Shown here piece after piece: positions 1 through 7,804 of a stretch of DNA of 64,000 nucleotides. The stretch lies in contig NZ_BMTU01000002.1 in assembly GCF_014649835.1 (NCBI RefSeq), positions 372,001 to 436,000 of the forward strand, in the 5' to 3' direction. Position 1 is the stretch's first letter; every line of letters starts with the position of its first letter. The position numbers and the translations under genes were made by a program. The DNA is from Streptomyces pilosus. Its GTDB lineage: Bacteria > Actinomycetota > Actinomycetes > Streptomycetales > Streptomycetaceae. Below the pieces are notes generated by a model. That model was not told where the DNA came from and did no database searches. It saw only the letters and a list, made by a program, of their open reading frames with translations.

Positions 1-238
1 TCCTCCAGCCTGCTCCGTGCTACGGGGAAGGGGAGCGGTCCCAACACCGTTTCCTACCCGGCAAGTTACCCTCGAACGAGTGCATTGGAGCATGCCCGGT
101 TGACATATGTCTTCGCATTGCGACCGAGTTCTTTCGTGTCGTCTCCGAGCCGGGAGGCCGACTGAAACCGGCGAGCCGGGACAGGTTTCCCGTACAGGGC
201 GGGGCAGCAGCGCCCCGCACCGGGACCCCGGAGGAGAC
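1..238. other. leading non-coding stretch
   Basis: No supported gene lies here. The stretch is less G+C rich than the coding sequence around it. It contains TTGACA at 100-105, a possible -35 box for the VOC gene that follows, but I see no convincing -10 hexamer at 16-19 bases downstream. A longer in-frame reading of the VOC gene from 107 is possible but lacks coding character. Confidence 0.4.
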
Positions 239-631
239 ATGGCACTGGTGACGACGGGCGTGGTGGTGCTCGACTGCGCCGAGCCCGAGAAACTCGCCGA
301 GTTCTACAAGGAGTTGCTGGGAGCCGACGAGGCCGGCGCCAACGCCAACCGGGTGGAGATCCGGGCCGCCGACGGCTTCCGGCTGGCGTTGCGCCGCGAC
401 GTCAACGCGACCGCGCCCAGCTGGCCCCGCCCGGAGAACTCCCTCCAGGCGCACCTGGAGTTCGTGGTGGACGACCTGGACGCGGCGGAGCGCCGGATCG
501 TGAGTCTCGGGGGCCGCCCGATCGAGTCGGGCGACCCCGCGGGGCCCGCCGAGGAGCGCGGCTACGCCGACCCGGCGGGCCACTCCTTCGTCGTCCGCCG
601 GGGCACCCCGACGGCACCGAAGCAGGGCTGA
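239..631 (+). CDS. VOC (glyoxalase/bleomycin-resistance fold) protein
   Basis: This is a 130-residue single-domain member of the vicinal oxygen chelate superfamily. Such proteins chelate a metal or bind small hydrophobic ligands; the substrate cannot be told from sequence. The N-terminal strand-helix pair (VVVLDCAEPEKLAEFYKELL) and the second half (LEFVVDDLDAAERR, then YADPAGHSFVV near the C-terminus) are typical. I chose the ATG at 239 rather than an in-frame start at 107 because a GGAGGAG ribosome site (230-236) sits directly upstream and homology begins there. It stands alone and converges on the DUF4235 gene, 9 bases away. The fold call is firm; the role is unknown. Confidence 0.85.
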   Translation: MALVTTGVVVLDCAEPEKLAEFYKELLGADEAGANANRVEIRAADGFRLALRRDVNATAPSWPRPENSLQAHLEFVVDDLDAAERRIVSLGGRPIESGDPAGPAEERGYADPAGHSFVVRRGTPTAPKQG

Positions 632-640
632 GCCCTCACC

Positions 641-952
641 TCAGTCGCGGCCGCCCTTGTCCGGGACCGGCCAGCTGCCCGTGGACCGCTCGATCGCCTT
701 GGCGCCCGCGCGGTCGACGGCGCTGCGCACCACCGCGAAGATGGCGCCCTGGATGGCGGCGGCCAGCAGGATCTCTCCCCAGCGGCGGTCGCGGTCCAGG
801 GCGTCCGGCGCGTCGTCCTCGTGCCGGATCACCTTCCAGGTCTTCTGGAACGCCATCCCGGCCAGGGTGCCGCTCGTCCAGCCCAGTACGAACCCGACGG
901 GCTTGTACGCCAGGGGCATCTTGTTCTTGACCTTCTTGCTCTTCTTCGCCAT
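641..952 (-). CDS. DUF4235 small membrane protein
   Basis: This 103-residue protein opens with a very lysine-rich segment (MAKKSKKVKNK). Two hydrophobic stretches follow, about residues 15-33 (KPVGFVLGWTSGTLAGMAF) and 62-78 (ILLAAAIQGAIFAVVRS). This is the pattern of the actinobacterial DUF4235 family, predicted inner-membrane proteins of unknown function. The basic N-terminus suggests it stays cytoplasmic. It is the likely downstream partner of the glutathione-transferase-like gene on the same strand, 63 bases away. No function should be assigned. Confidence 0.8.
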   Translation of the reverse strand: MAKKSKKVKNKMPLAYKPVGFVLGWTSGTLAGMAFQKTWKVIRHEDDAPDALDRDRRWGEILLAAAIQGAIFAVVRSAVDRAGAKAIERSTGSWPVPDKGGRD

Positions 953-1015
953 GTCGATCTCCCGGATCGGTTGCCTGCTCGGTTCTGTTCGGTGGATGTC
1001 GTTCGGGCCGGCTGG

Positions 1016-2041
1016 TCAGGGGCGGCCCCGCGCGGGCACCTCCTCGCCGGCCGGCACGGGCCCCGGGGGAGTGCCGTCCCCGAACGGCCGGCCGCCCAGC
1101 TCCTCGCGGTGGTGCGGCGTCGTCCAGCCGGACAGGTCGGGGCCCAGCGGCACGATGCCGGACGGATTGACGCCCGTGTGCACCTGGTAGTAGTGCCGCT
1201 TGATGTGGTCGAAGTCCACGGTGTCGCCGAAGCCCGGTGTCTGGTAGAGGTCGCGGACGTAGCCCCACAGCACCCGGTTCTCCGCCAGCTTCCACCGGTT
1301 GCACTTGAAGTGGCCGTGGTACACCGCGTCGAACCGCACCAGCGTGGTGAAGAGCCGGATGTCCGCCTCGGTGATGGTGTCGCCGACCAGGTACCGCTGC
1401 CGCTCCAGCCGTCCCGCCAGCAGCTCCAGCCGCCGGAACACCGCCGTGCACGCGGCCTCGTACTCCTCCTGGTCGGTGGCGAAACCCGCCCGGTACACGC
1501 CGTTGTTGACGTCCTGGAAGACGTCCTCCACGAGCGCGTCGATCTCGTCGCGCAGCGCCCGCGGATACAGGTCGGGCGCCCCTTCACGGTGCAGGTCCGT
1601 CCACTCGGTGGCCAGGTCCAGCGTGATCTGCTGGTAGTCGTTGGTGACCAGCTTCCCGCTCGGTACGTCCACGACCGCCGGCACACTGACCCCGCCCGGG
1701 TGGTCCGGCTCGCGCCGGTCGTACGCCTCGCTCAGGTACCGGATCCCGAGCACCGGGTCGCGGCCGTCCGGATCCAGCGTGAAGCGCCAGCTCCGGTCGT
1801 CCTGCACCGGGTCGGTCACGGCCAGGGACAGCGCCTCCTCGAGACCGAGCAGCCGCCGGGACACCAGAGCCCGGCTCGCCCACGGGCAGGCGCGGCTCAC
1901 CACCAGCCGGTAGCGCCCCGCCTCCACGGGCCAGCCGTCCCGGCCGTCCGCGGTGATCCGGTCCGCGAAGTGGGCCTTGGACCTCCTGAACTTCTTCCTG
2001 CCGTACGCGCTGTTGCCGACGCCCCCGTCGTCGCCGCCCAT
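1016..2041 (-). CDS. glutathionyl-hydroquinone reductase-like (GST omega/YqjG family)
   Basis: The 341-residue sequence matches the YqjG/ECM4 family of S-glutathionyl-hydroquinone reductases. An N-terminal thioredoxin-like domain carries the CPW catalytic motif (Cys52 in SRACPWASRA). A substrate segment PSGKLVTNDYQQI and an all-helical C-terminal GST domain (about residues 170-320, with GDTITEADIRLFTTLVRFD) follow. Enzymes of this family remove a thiol from quinol conjugates. Actinomycetes make mycothiol rather than glutathione, so the physiological thiol is probably mycothiol; this is inference. The length is normal. It may be co-transcribed with the DUF4235 gene and diverges from the CDF transporter. 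Confidence 0.88.
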   Translation of the reverse strand: MGGDDGGVGNSAYGRKKFRRSKAHFADRITADGRDGWPVEAGRYRLVVSRACPWASRALVSRRLLGLEEALSLAVTDPVQDDRSWRFTLDPDGRDPVLGIRYLSEAYDRREPDHPGGVSVPAVVDVPSGKLVTNDYQQITLDLATEWTDLHREGAPDLYPRALRDEIDALVEDVFQDVNNGVYRAGFATDQEEYEAACTAVFRRLELLAGRLERQRYLVGDTITEADIRLFTTLVRFDAVYHGHFKCNRWKLAENRVLWGYVRDLYQTPGFGDTVDFDHIKRHYYQVHTGVNPSGIVPLGPDLSGWTTPHHREELGGRPFGDGTPPGPVPAGEEVPARGRP

Positions 2042-2142
2042 GGTGCCTCCCTTGTCGCCGTTCCGATGTCCCTGTCACCGCGTTCCCCGTTTTCCGCCGA
2101 CGGCACGGTGTGTCCTGGGCCGACCGGGGCAACCGGCCGGGG

Positions 2143-3111
2143 GTGAGTACTCGATCGGATCGCAGAACCCGGATCACGGTGCTGGTGGCCCTCGCCGCCA
2201 ACCTGGTGATCGCCGTCGCCAAGGCCATCGGCGGACTGGCGGCCTCCTCCCCGGCGTTGCTGTCGGAAGCGGCCCACTCCGTCGCCGACAGCCTGAACGA
2301 GGTGTTCCTGCTGGCCGCCCTGCGGCGCAGCCGCCGCCCCGCCGACCGCCGTCACCCGTTCGGCTACGGCAAGGAGCGCTTCTTCTGGTCGCTGCTCGCG
2401 GCCGTCGGCATCTTCGTGATGGGCGGCTGCTTCTCCTTCTACCAGGGCATCGAGGCGCTCGGCAGCGGAGGCGAGGAGAAGGACCTGGACGGCTACGTCG
2501 CCGGTCTGGTCGTGCTCGGCGTCGCCCTGCTCGCCGAGGGCGGCTCACTGCTGCGCGCCCTGTACCAGGTGCGCCGGCAGGGCGGACTCGCCAGCGGGCT
2601 GCGCGATCCGGCGCTGCGCACCGTGGTCGCCGAGGACGGCACGGCGGTGGTGGGCGTCACCCTGGCCATCGCCGGCATGGCACTGCACATGGTCACCGGC
2701 CAGGTGGTGTGGGAGGCGGCCGCCTCGCTCGCCATCGGCGCGCTGCTCGTCTACGTCGCGTACCGGCTCGGCCGCGAAGCCCGGGACCAGCTGATAGGCG
2801 AGGCCGTCGCCCCCGAGACGAGCGGGCGCATCCGGGAGCTGCTGCGGGCCCAGCCCGAGATCGACAGCGTGGAGGCGCTCCTCACCATGAAGACGGGCCT
2901 GGACAGCGTCCTGGTGGCCGCCCGCGTCGACCTGGTGCCCGGACTGGACAGCGAGCGGGTGGAGGAGGTCGCCGTACGCATCAAGCGGTCCATCTCCCAC
3001 ACGTTCCCCGAGGCGGAACAGATCTTCCTCGACGTCACCGAACGGGGCTCCCCGGAAGCGTGCGAGGCATGGGAAAGCCCCGCCGCGACGGGGGAGCGCG
3101 GCGGGGCCTGA
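2143..3111 (+). CDS. cation diffusion facilitator transporter
   Basis: This is a membrane antiporter that exports divalent cations (Zn, Fe, Co or Mn class) against protons. The translation shows the CDF core. TM1 is ITVLVALAANLVIAVAKAIGG, then SEAAHSVADSLNEVFLLAAL carries the helix-2 metal-site pattern (usually HxxxD/D), and RRPADRRHPFGYGKERFFWSLLA is the conserved basic loop. About six membrane segments precede a C-terminal cytoplasmic domain (residues about 220-305). A GTG at 2110 is also in frame; GTG 2143 (VSTRSDRRTR) is preferred as nearer the conserved part, with only a weak ribosome site at either. The 3' end codes through a perfect hairpin (see 3077-3107). Confidence 0.85.
   Translation: MSTRSDRRTRITVLVALAANLVIAVAKAIGGLAASSPALLSEAAHSVADSLNEVFLLAALRRSRRPADRRHPFGYGKERFFWSLLAAVGIFVMGGCFSFYQGIEALGSGGEEKDLDGYVAGLVVLGVALLAEGGSLLRALYQVRRQGGLASGLRDPALRTVVAEDGTAVVGVTLAIAGMALHMVTGQVVWEAAASLAIGALLVYVAYRLGREARDQLIGEAVAPETSGRIRELLRAQPEIDSVEALLTMKTGLDSVLVAARVDLVPGLDSERVEEVAVRIKRSISHTFPEAEQIFLDVTERGSPEACEAWESPAATGERGGA
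3077..3107 (+). terminator. hairpin overlapping the 3' end of the CDF gene
   Basis: The arms GCCCCGCCGCG (3077-3087) and CGCGGCGGGGC (3097-3107) form a perfect 11-bp stem with a 9-base loop. The stem ends four bases before the last base of the CDF stop codon, so the final codons are part of the terminator-like structure. No U-tract follows, which is usual in this group. Confidence 0.55.
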
Positions 3112-3186
3112 GGCACGGATGCCCGGCGGCCGGGGCTTCATGCGCACCGGGCGCGAGAATCCTCCGGACCGCCGGGCCGGCGTCCC

Positions 3187-3636
3187 TCAGCCCTGTTCCC
3201 GCCGCTCCAGGACGAAGACCGGGATCTCACGGTCCGTCTTCTCCTGGTACCCGGCGTACGCCGGGTAGGCCGCGACGGCGCGCTTCCACCACTCGGCCTT
3301 CTCCTCCCCGGTGACCTCACGGGCCGTCATGTCCCACTTCTCGGGCCCGTCCTGGAGTTCGACGTGCGGGTCGGCCTTGATGTTGTGGTACCAGACCGGA
3401 TGCTGTGGCGCGCCGCCCAGCGAGGCCACCGCCGCGTAACGCCCCTCGTGCTCGACCCGCATCACCGGGGTCTTGCGCAGCTTGCCGCTCCTGGCACCCC
3501 GGCTGGTCAGCACGACGACGGGTCGCCCCGTCTGCTGCAGCGTCGTCCCGCGGGTGCCGCCCGAACTCTCGTACAGCTCCACCTGTTCGCGCACCCACCG
3601 CGTCGGGCTGGGTTCGTACTCACCTTGCAGAGGCAT
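3187..3636 (-). CDS. deazaflavin (F420)-dependent nitroreductase family protein
   Basis: The 149-residue chain belongs to the Ddn-like family (split beta-barrel, F420H2 or quinone dependent). Recognisable features are the segment [20 protein letters not shown] (the family's LTTxGRKSGxxRxTPL motif), followed by [19 protein letters not shown] and the C-terminal [20 protein letters not shown]. Such enzymes reduce quinones, nitro compounds or fatty-acid derivatives; the natural substrate here is unknown. It is a single-gene unit converging on the CDF gene, and it requires the F420 cofactor that Streptomyces make. Confidence 0.88.
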   Translation of the reverse strand: MPLQGEYEPSPTRWVREQVELYESSGGTRGTTLQQTGRPVVVLTSRGARSGKLRKTPVMRVEHEGRYAAVASLGGAPQHPVWYHNIKADPHVELQDGPEKWDMTAREVTGEEKAEWWKRAVAAYPAYAGYQEKTDREIPVFVLERREQG

Positions 3637-3725
3637 GGCATCGTCCCCTCGTCGTCGTGTACTCGGCCGAGTCGATCATCAGTGGAACACCGCCGCACCC
3701 GGGAGTCATCCGGAGCGCGCGCTTT

Positions 3726-4358
3726 TCAGACAGGTGCCACCGCCATGCGCAGCGCGAGCGCCGTCATCACGCCACTCGCCACCAGAGCGGTCACCAGACG
3801 CCCCCGGTGCCCCGTCAGCATGCGGCCGAGCAGCGCACCGCCCCCGGCGAGCAGCACCTGCCAGCTCGCGGAGGCGGCGAACGCCGCCGCCACGAACACG
3901 ACCCGCTCCCCGGACCCGGCCGCGTCCCCGGTCTGCGAGCCGAGCACGAGCGCCGCGAAGTAGATCACGGTGGTGGGATTGAGCAGCGTGATCCCCAGCA
4001 GCGCCAGGTAGGCGCGGGCCGGACTCACGGGCGCGGCCCCGGCGTGTGTGGCGAGCCGGTGGTGCCGGTACCGCCGCACGGCGCCCGCCGCACCCCACGC
4101 CGCCAGGGCCAGCAACACCAGTACGCAGACCCACCGCAGGGGCCCCAGCACCGGCCGCAGCGCCGCCGCGAGTGCCGGGCCGCCGAGCGTGGCCGCCAGG
4201 GCGTACAGCCCGTCGGCCGTGGCGACGCCGAGGGCGGCGCAGACCCCGGTGCGCAGGGTGGTGCGGGCGGTGAGCGAGACGAGGTACGTGCCGACGGCGC
4301 CCACGGGGATCGCGATGCCGTAGCCGGCGAGCACTCCCGCGAGCAGCGCGGCCGTCAT
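3726..4358 (-). CDS. LysE family exporter
   Basis: This 210-residue integral membrane protein has about six hydrophobic segments. The LysE/RhtB hallmarks are the N-terminal GYGIAIPVGAVGTYLVSLTA (family GxxxGPG-like region) and LLGITLLNPTTVIYFAALVL with the LNP motif. Members export basic or neutral amino acids driven by the proton gradient. The substrate is unknown. ATG 4358 gives the normal family length. It diverges from the flavoprotein gene; the 169-base gap holds the likely promoters. Confidence 0.85.
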   Translation of the reverse strand: MTAALLAGVLAGYGIAIPVGAVGTYLVSLTARTTLRTGVCAALGVATADGLYALAATLGGPALAAALRPVLGPLRWVCVLVLLALAAWGAAGAVRRYRHHRLATHAGAAPVSPARAYLALLGITLLNPTTVIYFAALVLGSQTGDAAGSGERVVFVAAAFAASASWQVLLAGGGALLGRMLTGHRGRLVTALVASGVMTALALRMAVAPV

Positions 4359-4527
4359 GAGCGCGGCGGTGTCGGGCCTCCCCGGGGGCCGGACCGCTGC
4401 TGTCGGCCCGCGGCGGACGCGGTGACGGACAGCGGCATCGGGAGGGGAGGAGTGCTCATGGCAGGATCCTGGAGCCTGTCCGGGGAAACGGGCAATGGGT
4501 TTTCGCGGGGGTGGTTAGGGTTTCCCG

Positions 4528-5049
4528 ATGACCGAGAAGCCCTTCCTCTACGTCGTGGTCTGCGCCGCGGGTGTCGCCTCGGACGTCGGCGAGCTGATCG
4601 CCCGCGCGCAGGAGCGGGGCTGGGAGGTCGGCGTCATCGCGACGCCCCTCGCCATGAACGGCTTCTTCGACGCCGCCGCGGTCGAGGCGCGGACCGGCCG
4701 CCCGATCAGGTCAGCCTGGCGCAGCCCGGGCGACCCGCGCCCCTTCCCGGCCCCCGACGCCGTGGTGGTCGCACCGGCCACCTTCAACACCGTCAACAAG
4801 TGGGCGGCCGGCATCGCGGACACGCTCGCCCTGGGCACCCTCTGCGAGGCCGCCGGTCTCGGGGTGCCCGTCGCCGTCCTGCCGTGCGTCGCCGGCGCGC
4901 TGGCCTCCCATCCCGCCTACCGGGACAGCCTCACCCGGCTGCGCGGCATGGGCGTCCGCTTCGGCGATCCGTACGCGGGCGAGGCCCGACCCGACGGCGG
5001 ACGCCCCGAGTTCGGCTGGCAGCGGGCGCTGGACCTGCTGCGGGACTGA
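4528..5049 (+). CDS. flavoprotein (PPC decarboxylase/Dfp-like fold)
   Basis: The 173-residue protein matches the HFCD flavoprotein family. It opens with a Rossmann-like strand (FLYVVVCAAGVASDVGELIA). The diagnostic segment is APATFNTVNKWAAGIADTLA, which resembles the FMN-binding APAxxNTxAKxAxGxADNL motif of phosphopantothenoylcysteine decarboxylase and lantibiotic decarboxylases such as EpiD. It is a stand-alone protein without the CoaB domain, so it is not the CoA-pathway bifunctional enzyme. The substrate is unknown. No RiPP precursor lies nearby, so a peptide-decarboxylase role is not supported. Confidence 0.75.
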   Translation: MTEKPFLYVVVCAAGVASDVGELIARAQERGWEVGVIATPLAMNGFFDAAAVEARTGRPIRSAWRSPGDPRPFPAPDAVVVAPATFNTVNKWAAGIADTLALGTLCEAAGLGVPVAVLPCVAGALASHPAYRDSLTRLRGMGVRFGDPYAGEARPDGGRPEFGWQRALDLLRD

Positions 5050-5184
5050 CCCACCGGACCGCCCCACGCGGCCGTGGGCCCGCCCGGCGGGGAAGGCCGG
5101 CCGCCGCGCCGCGACACCGCGGAGGCCGGGCGGACCCGTTGCTCCGCCGGGGTGAGGGGCGGACCGCCGGCGGCCGCCCGGAGG

Positions 5185-7563
5185 TCAGACCCCGTCCGTC
5201 AGGGACAGCTCCGCCCAGATGGTCTTGCCGTCGGCCGTGTGCCTGCTGCCCCAGCGCTGGGTGAGCTGGGCGACCAGCAGCAGACCCCGGCCGCCCTCGT
5301 CCCAGGTCTTCGCCCGGCGCAGGTGCGGGGCCGTGTGGCTGGTGTCCGACACCTCGCAGATCAGCGTCGAGGCGTCGTGGATCAGCCGGAGCCGGATGGG
5401 CGGGGCGCCGTACCGGATGGCGTTGGTGACCAGCTCGCTCACCACCAGCTCCGCCGTGAACGACGCCTCCATGAGCGCCCAGGCGGCCAGCTGGTCGAGG
5501 ACCTGCTTGCGGACCGGGGCGACCAGCGCCGGATCGGCGGGGATGTCCCAGGTGGCGACCTGCGCGGACGGCAGCCCGTGGATACGGGTCAGCAACAGGG
5601 CCACGTCGTCGCTCGCGCCGCCCGGCGCGAGCACCGACTGCAGCACACGGTCGCAGGTCTCGTCGAGCGGGCCGGCGGCGTCGGACAGCGCCTCGCGCAG
5701 CAGCGCGTGGCCCACCTCGGGGTCGCGCCCGGGGGACTCCACCAGCCCGTCGGTGTAGAACGCCAGCACCGCCCCGTCGGGCAGCTCCAGCTCGGCCGAC
5801 TCGAAGGGCAGTCCGCCCACCCCCAGCGGCGGGCCGGAGGGCAGGTCAAGGTGCCGGGCCGCGGCGCCCGGCGCGATCAGGACCGGCGCCGGGTGCCCGG
5901 CCCGGGCGAGGGTGCAGCGGCGCGACACCGGGTCGTACACCGCGTACAGACAGGTCGCGCCGACCTCGTTCTGCACCGGGTCGCCGCCCGACTCCTGCGA
6001 CAGGTGGTGGACCAGGTCGTCGAGGTGGGTCAGCAGTTCGTCGGGCGCCAGGTCGATGTCCGCGAGGGTGCGCACCGCGGTGCGGAGCCGGCCCATCGTC
6101 GCGGACGCCTGGATGCCGGATCCGGCCACGTCGCCCACCACCATGGCCACCCGCATCCCGGACAGCGGGATCACGTCGAACCAGTCACCGCCCACACCGG
6201 AGCGCGCCGTCGGCAGATAGCGGGTGGCCGCCTCCACGGCGGCCGTGCGCGGCAGGGTGCGGGGGAGCAGGCTGCGCTGGAGGGCGAGGGTGGTCTCGCG
6301 CTCCCGGGAGTAGCGGCGGGCGTTGTCGATGCAGACGGCGGCCCGTGCCGTGACCTCCTCGGCGAGCAGCACGTCGTCGTGGGTGAACGCCTCGGGGTGG
6401 CTGAAGCGGGTGAAGGCCGCGACGCCCAGCGTGGTGCCGCGGGCCTGCAGCGGCACGGACAGGATCGAGTGCACTCCGTGCTCCCGGATCTCCCGGGCCC
6501 GCTCCTCGTCCACGGCGAGCCAGGGGTCGAGCTCACCGGAGGCCATCGAGGCCATGATGCTGTGGCCCGCGATCAGCGAGTCGGCGTGCGGCGCGGCAGC
6601 CGGGTAGACGACCACCTCGCCCGTTTCGGCGGTCGCTTCGGGGGCGCCCGGTGTGCGGGAGCGGTGGGCGACCCGGCGCAGCGACACCGGAGTGGTCAGC
6701 GGCTGGGCGGGCTCACCCCCGGGTTCGTCCGGCTCCAGCAGGTCCACGCTGACGAAGTCGGCCAGCACCGGTACGCAGACTTCCGCCAGCTCCTGCGCCG
6801 TACGGGTGACGTCCAGGGTGGTGCCGATGCGCATGCTGGCCTCGTTGACCAGTTGCAGCCGCTCGCGCGCCCGGAACTGTTCGGAGAAGTCGTGGGCGGT
6901 CACGCACACGCCCCGCACCCGGCGCGTCCCGTCGGTGAGCGGTGCCAGCCGGGCCAGCCAGGCGTGCGCGCGGCTCTCGCTCGTGGCCTTCATGTACGTC
7001 TGCATCTCGTGCGGACGGCCGGTGCGCAGCACCTGGTCCAGGTGCCGCTCCAGCTCGCTGTGCTGGACCCGCCCGCCGACGTCGGTGGGCCGCAGCCCGC
7101 GCAGGTGGTCGGCCGGCAGCCCGAGGAGGTGCGCCATGGCGTCGTTGACCCCGCGCAGCCGCAGCGACCGGTCGAAGACCATCGCGGCACAGGGTGACTG
7201 GTACACGGCGGCCCTGACCAGCGGTTCGTCGGGCAGTTCGTGGTCGGAGGTCTCCAGCGGGGTGACGGCGAGCCAGTCGCCCCGGCCGCCTTCTGCCGGA
7301 GTCCGGTGGTGCGCGAGCACCCACACGGTGACGGTGCCGCCGTCACGGTGCCGCAGCGCGAGGGTGCCGCTCCAGCGGTCGGCCGGGAGCGGGGCGGGGT
7401 CCGCCCCCTCGGCGAGCAGGAAGGAGGCCGGGCGGCCGACGACCTCCTCGGCCGTGTGCCCCAGCAGCAGGCGCGCGCCCTCGTTCCACCGCGCGAGCGT
7501 GCCGTCGGCGGCGATGACGGCCCGGGCCGTCACGGCATCGTCGAACGGGTCGTCCGGGCTCAT
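5185..7563 (-). CDS. PAS/GAF sensor with SpoIIE phosphatase and anti-sigma kinase domains
   Basis: The 792-residue regulator has domains in the order PAS (about 10-115), second PAS (about 130-250), GAF (about 275-420), PP2C/SpoIIE phosphatase (about 435-650, with GVGGDWFDVIPL and VVGDVAGSG holding metal-binding Asp residues) and a C-terminal HATPase (about 680-785, SELVTNAIRYG and GGRGLLLVAQL). This layout combines a serine phosphatase for an anti-anti-sigma factor with an RsbW-like kinase in one protein. ATG 7563 is chosen over TTG 7596 because GGAG lies about 8 bases upstream of it. No anti-anti-sigma gene is adjacent. It diverges from the GH9 gene. Confidence 0.9.
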   Translation of the reverse strand: MSPDDPFDDAVTARAVIAADGTLARWNEGARLLLGHTAEEVVGRPASFLLAEGADPAPLPADRWSGTLALRHRDGGTVTVWVLAHHRTPAEGGRGDWLAVTPLETSDHELPDEPLVRAAVYQSPCAAMVFDRSLRLRGVNDAMAHLLGLPADHLRGLRPTDVGGRVQHSELERHLDQVLRTGRPHEMQTYMKATSESRAHAWLARLAPLTDGTRRVRGVCVTAHDFSEQFRARERLQLVNEASMRIGTTLDVTRTAQELAEVCVPVLADFVSVDLLEPDEPGGEPAQPLTTPVSLRRVAHRSRTPGAPEATAETGEVVVYPAAAPHADSLIAGHSIMASMASGELDPWLAVDEERAREIREHGVHSILSVPLQARGTTLGVAAFTRFSHPEAFTHDDVLLAEEVTARAAVCIDNARRYSRERETTLALQRSLLPRTLPRTAAVEAATRYLPTARSGVGGDWFDVIPLSGMRVAMVVGDVAGSGIQASATMGRLRTAVRTLADIDLAPDELLTHLDDLVHHLSQESGGDPVQNEVGATCLYAVYDPVSRRCTLARAGHPAPVLIAPGAAARHLDLPSGPPLGVGGLPFESAELELPDGAVLAFYTDGLVESPGRDPEVGHALLREALSDAAGPLDETCDRVLQSVLAPGGASDDVALLLTRIHGLPSAQVATWDIPADPALVAPVRKQVLDQLAAWALMEASFTAELVVSELVTNAIRYGAPPIRLRLIHDASTLICEVSDTSHTAPHLRRAKTWDEGGRGLLLVAQLTQRWGSRHTADGKTIWAELSLTDGV

Positions 7564-7749
7564 CGTCGCCACTCCATCGCGCACACTCACCGTCAACCGG
7601 TGTATCGCCAGAGCCCCAGCCTAGTGCGTCCGGGCCCCGCGCGAACGCGAACACGGCGCGGGCGCCGACCTTCAGCCGACCTCCACCAGTCCCGTCCCAC
7701 CCGTTGACGGACCGTCACAGCAGCCACAACCATGGTCCGCGCACGGAGA

Positions 7750-7763
7750 TGGGAGCGCTCCCA
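7750..7763. promoter_or_regulatory. CebR operator (perfect)
   Basis: The 14-base palindrome TGGGAGCGCTCCCA exactly matches the published binding site of CebR, the LacI-type cello-oligosaccharide repressor of Streptomyces. It lies 41 bases before the GTG of the GH9 cellulase gene, where it would block transcription until cellobiose or cellotriose is present. Confidence 0.9.
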
Positions 7764-7804
7764 AAACGCGCTCCGGCCCCGCACCTCCCCAGAGGAGCCC
7801 AGAC

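Noticed and set aside
20..583. Leftward 187-codon reading over the VOC gene
   Set aside because: It is the antisense of the VOC gene, has no ribosome site, and its product is low-complexity Arg/Gly/Pro sequence.
821..2146. Long rightward 441-codon reading over DUF4235 and the GST-like gene
   Set aside because: The opposite strand has two recognisable families with good starts; the long product here is His/Arg/Val-rich antisense typical of high-G+C DNA.
4528..5049. EpiD-type peptide decarboxylase for the RiPP locus
   Set aside because: The flavoprotein lies 21 kb away with no precursor nearby, and the leader peptide at 26439 has no C-terminal Cys to decarboxylate.
3405..5264. 619-codon rightward reading across three real genes
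   Set aside because: It crosses both strands' recognised genes (Ddn-like, LysE, flavoprotein) and has no domain.
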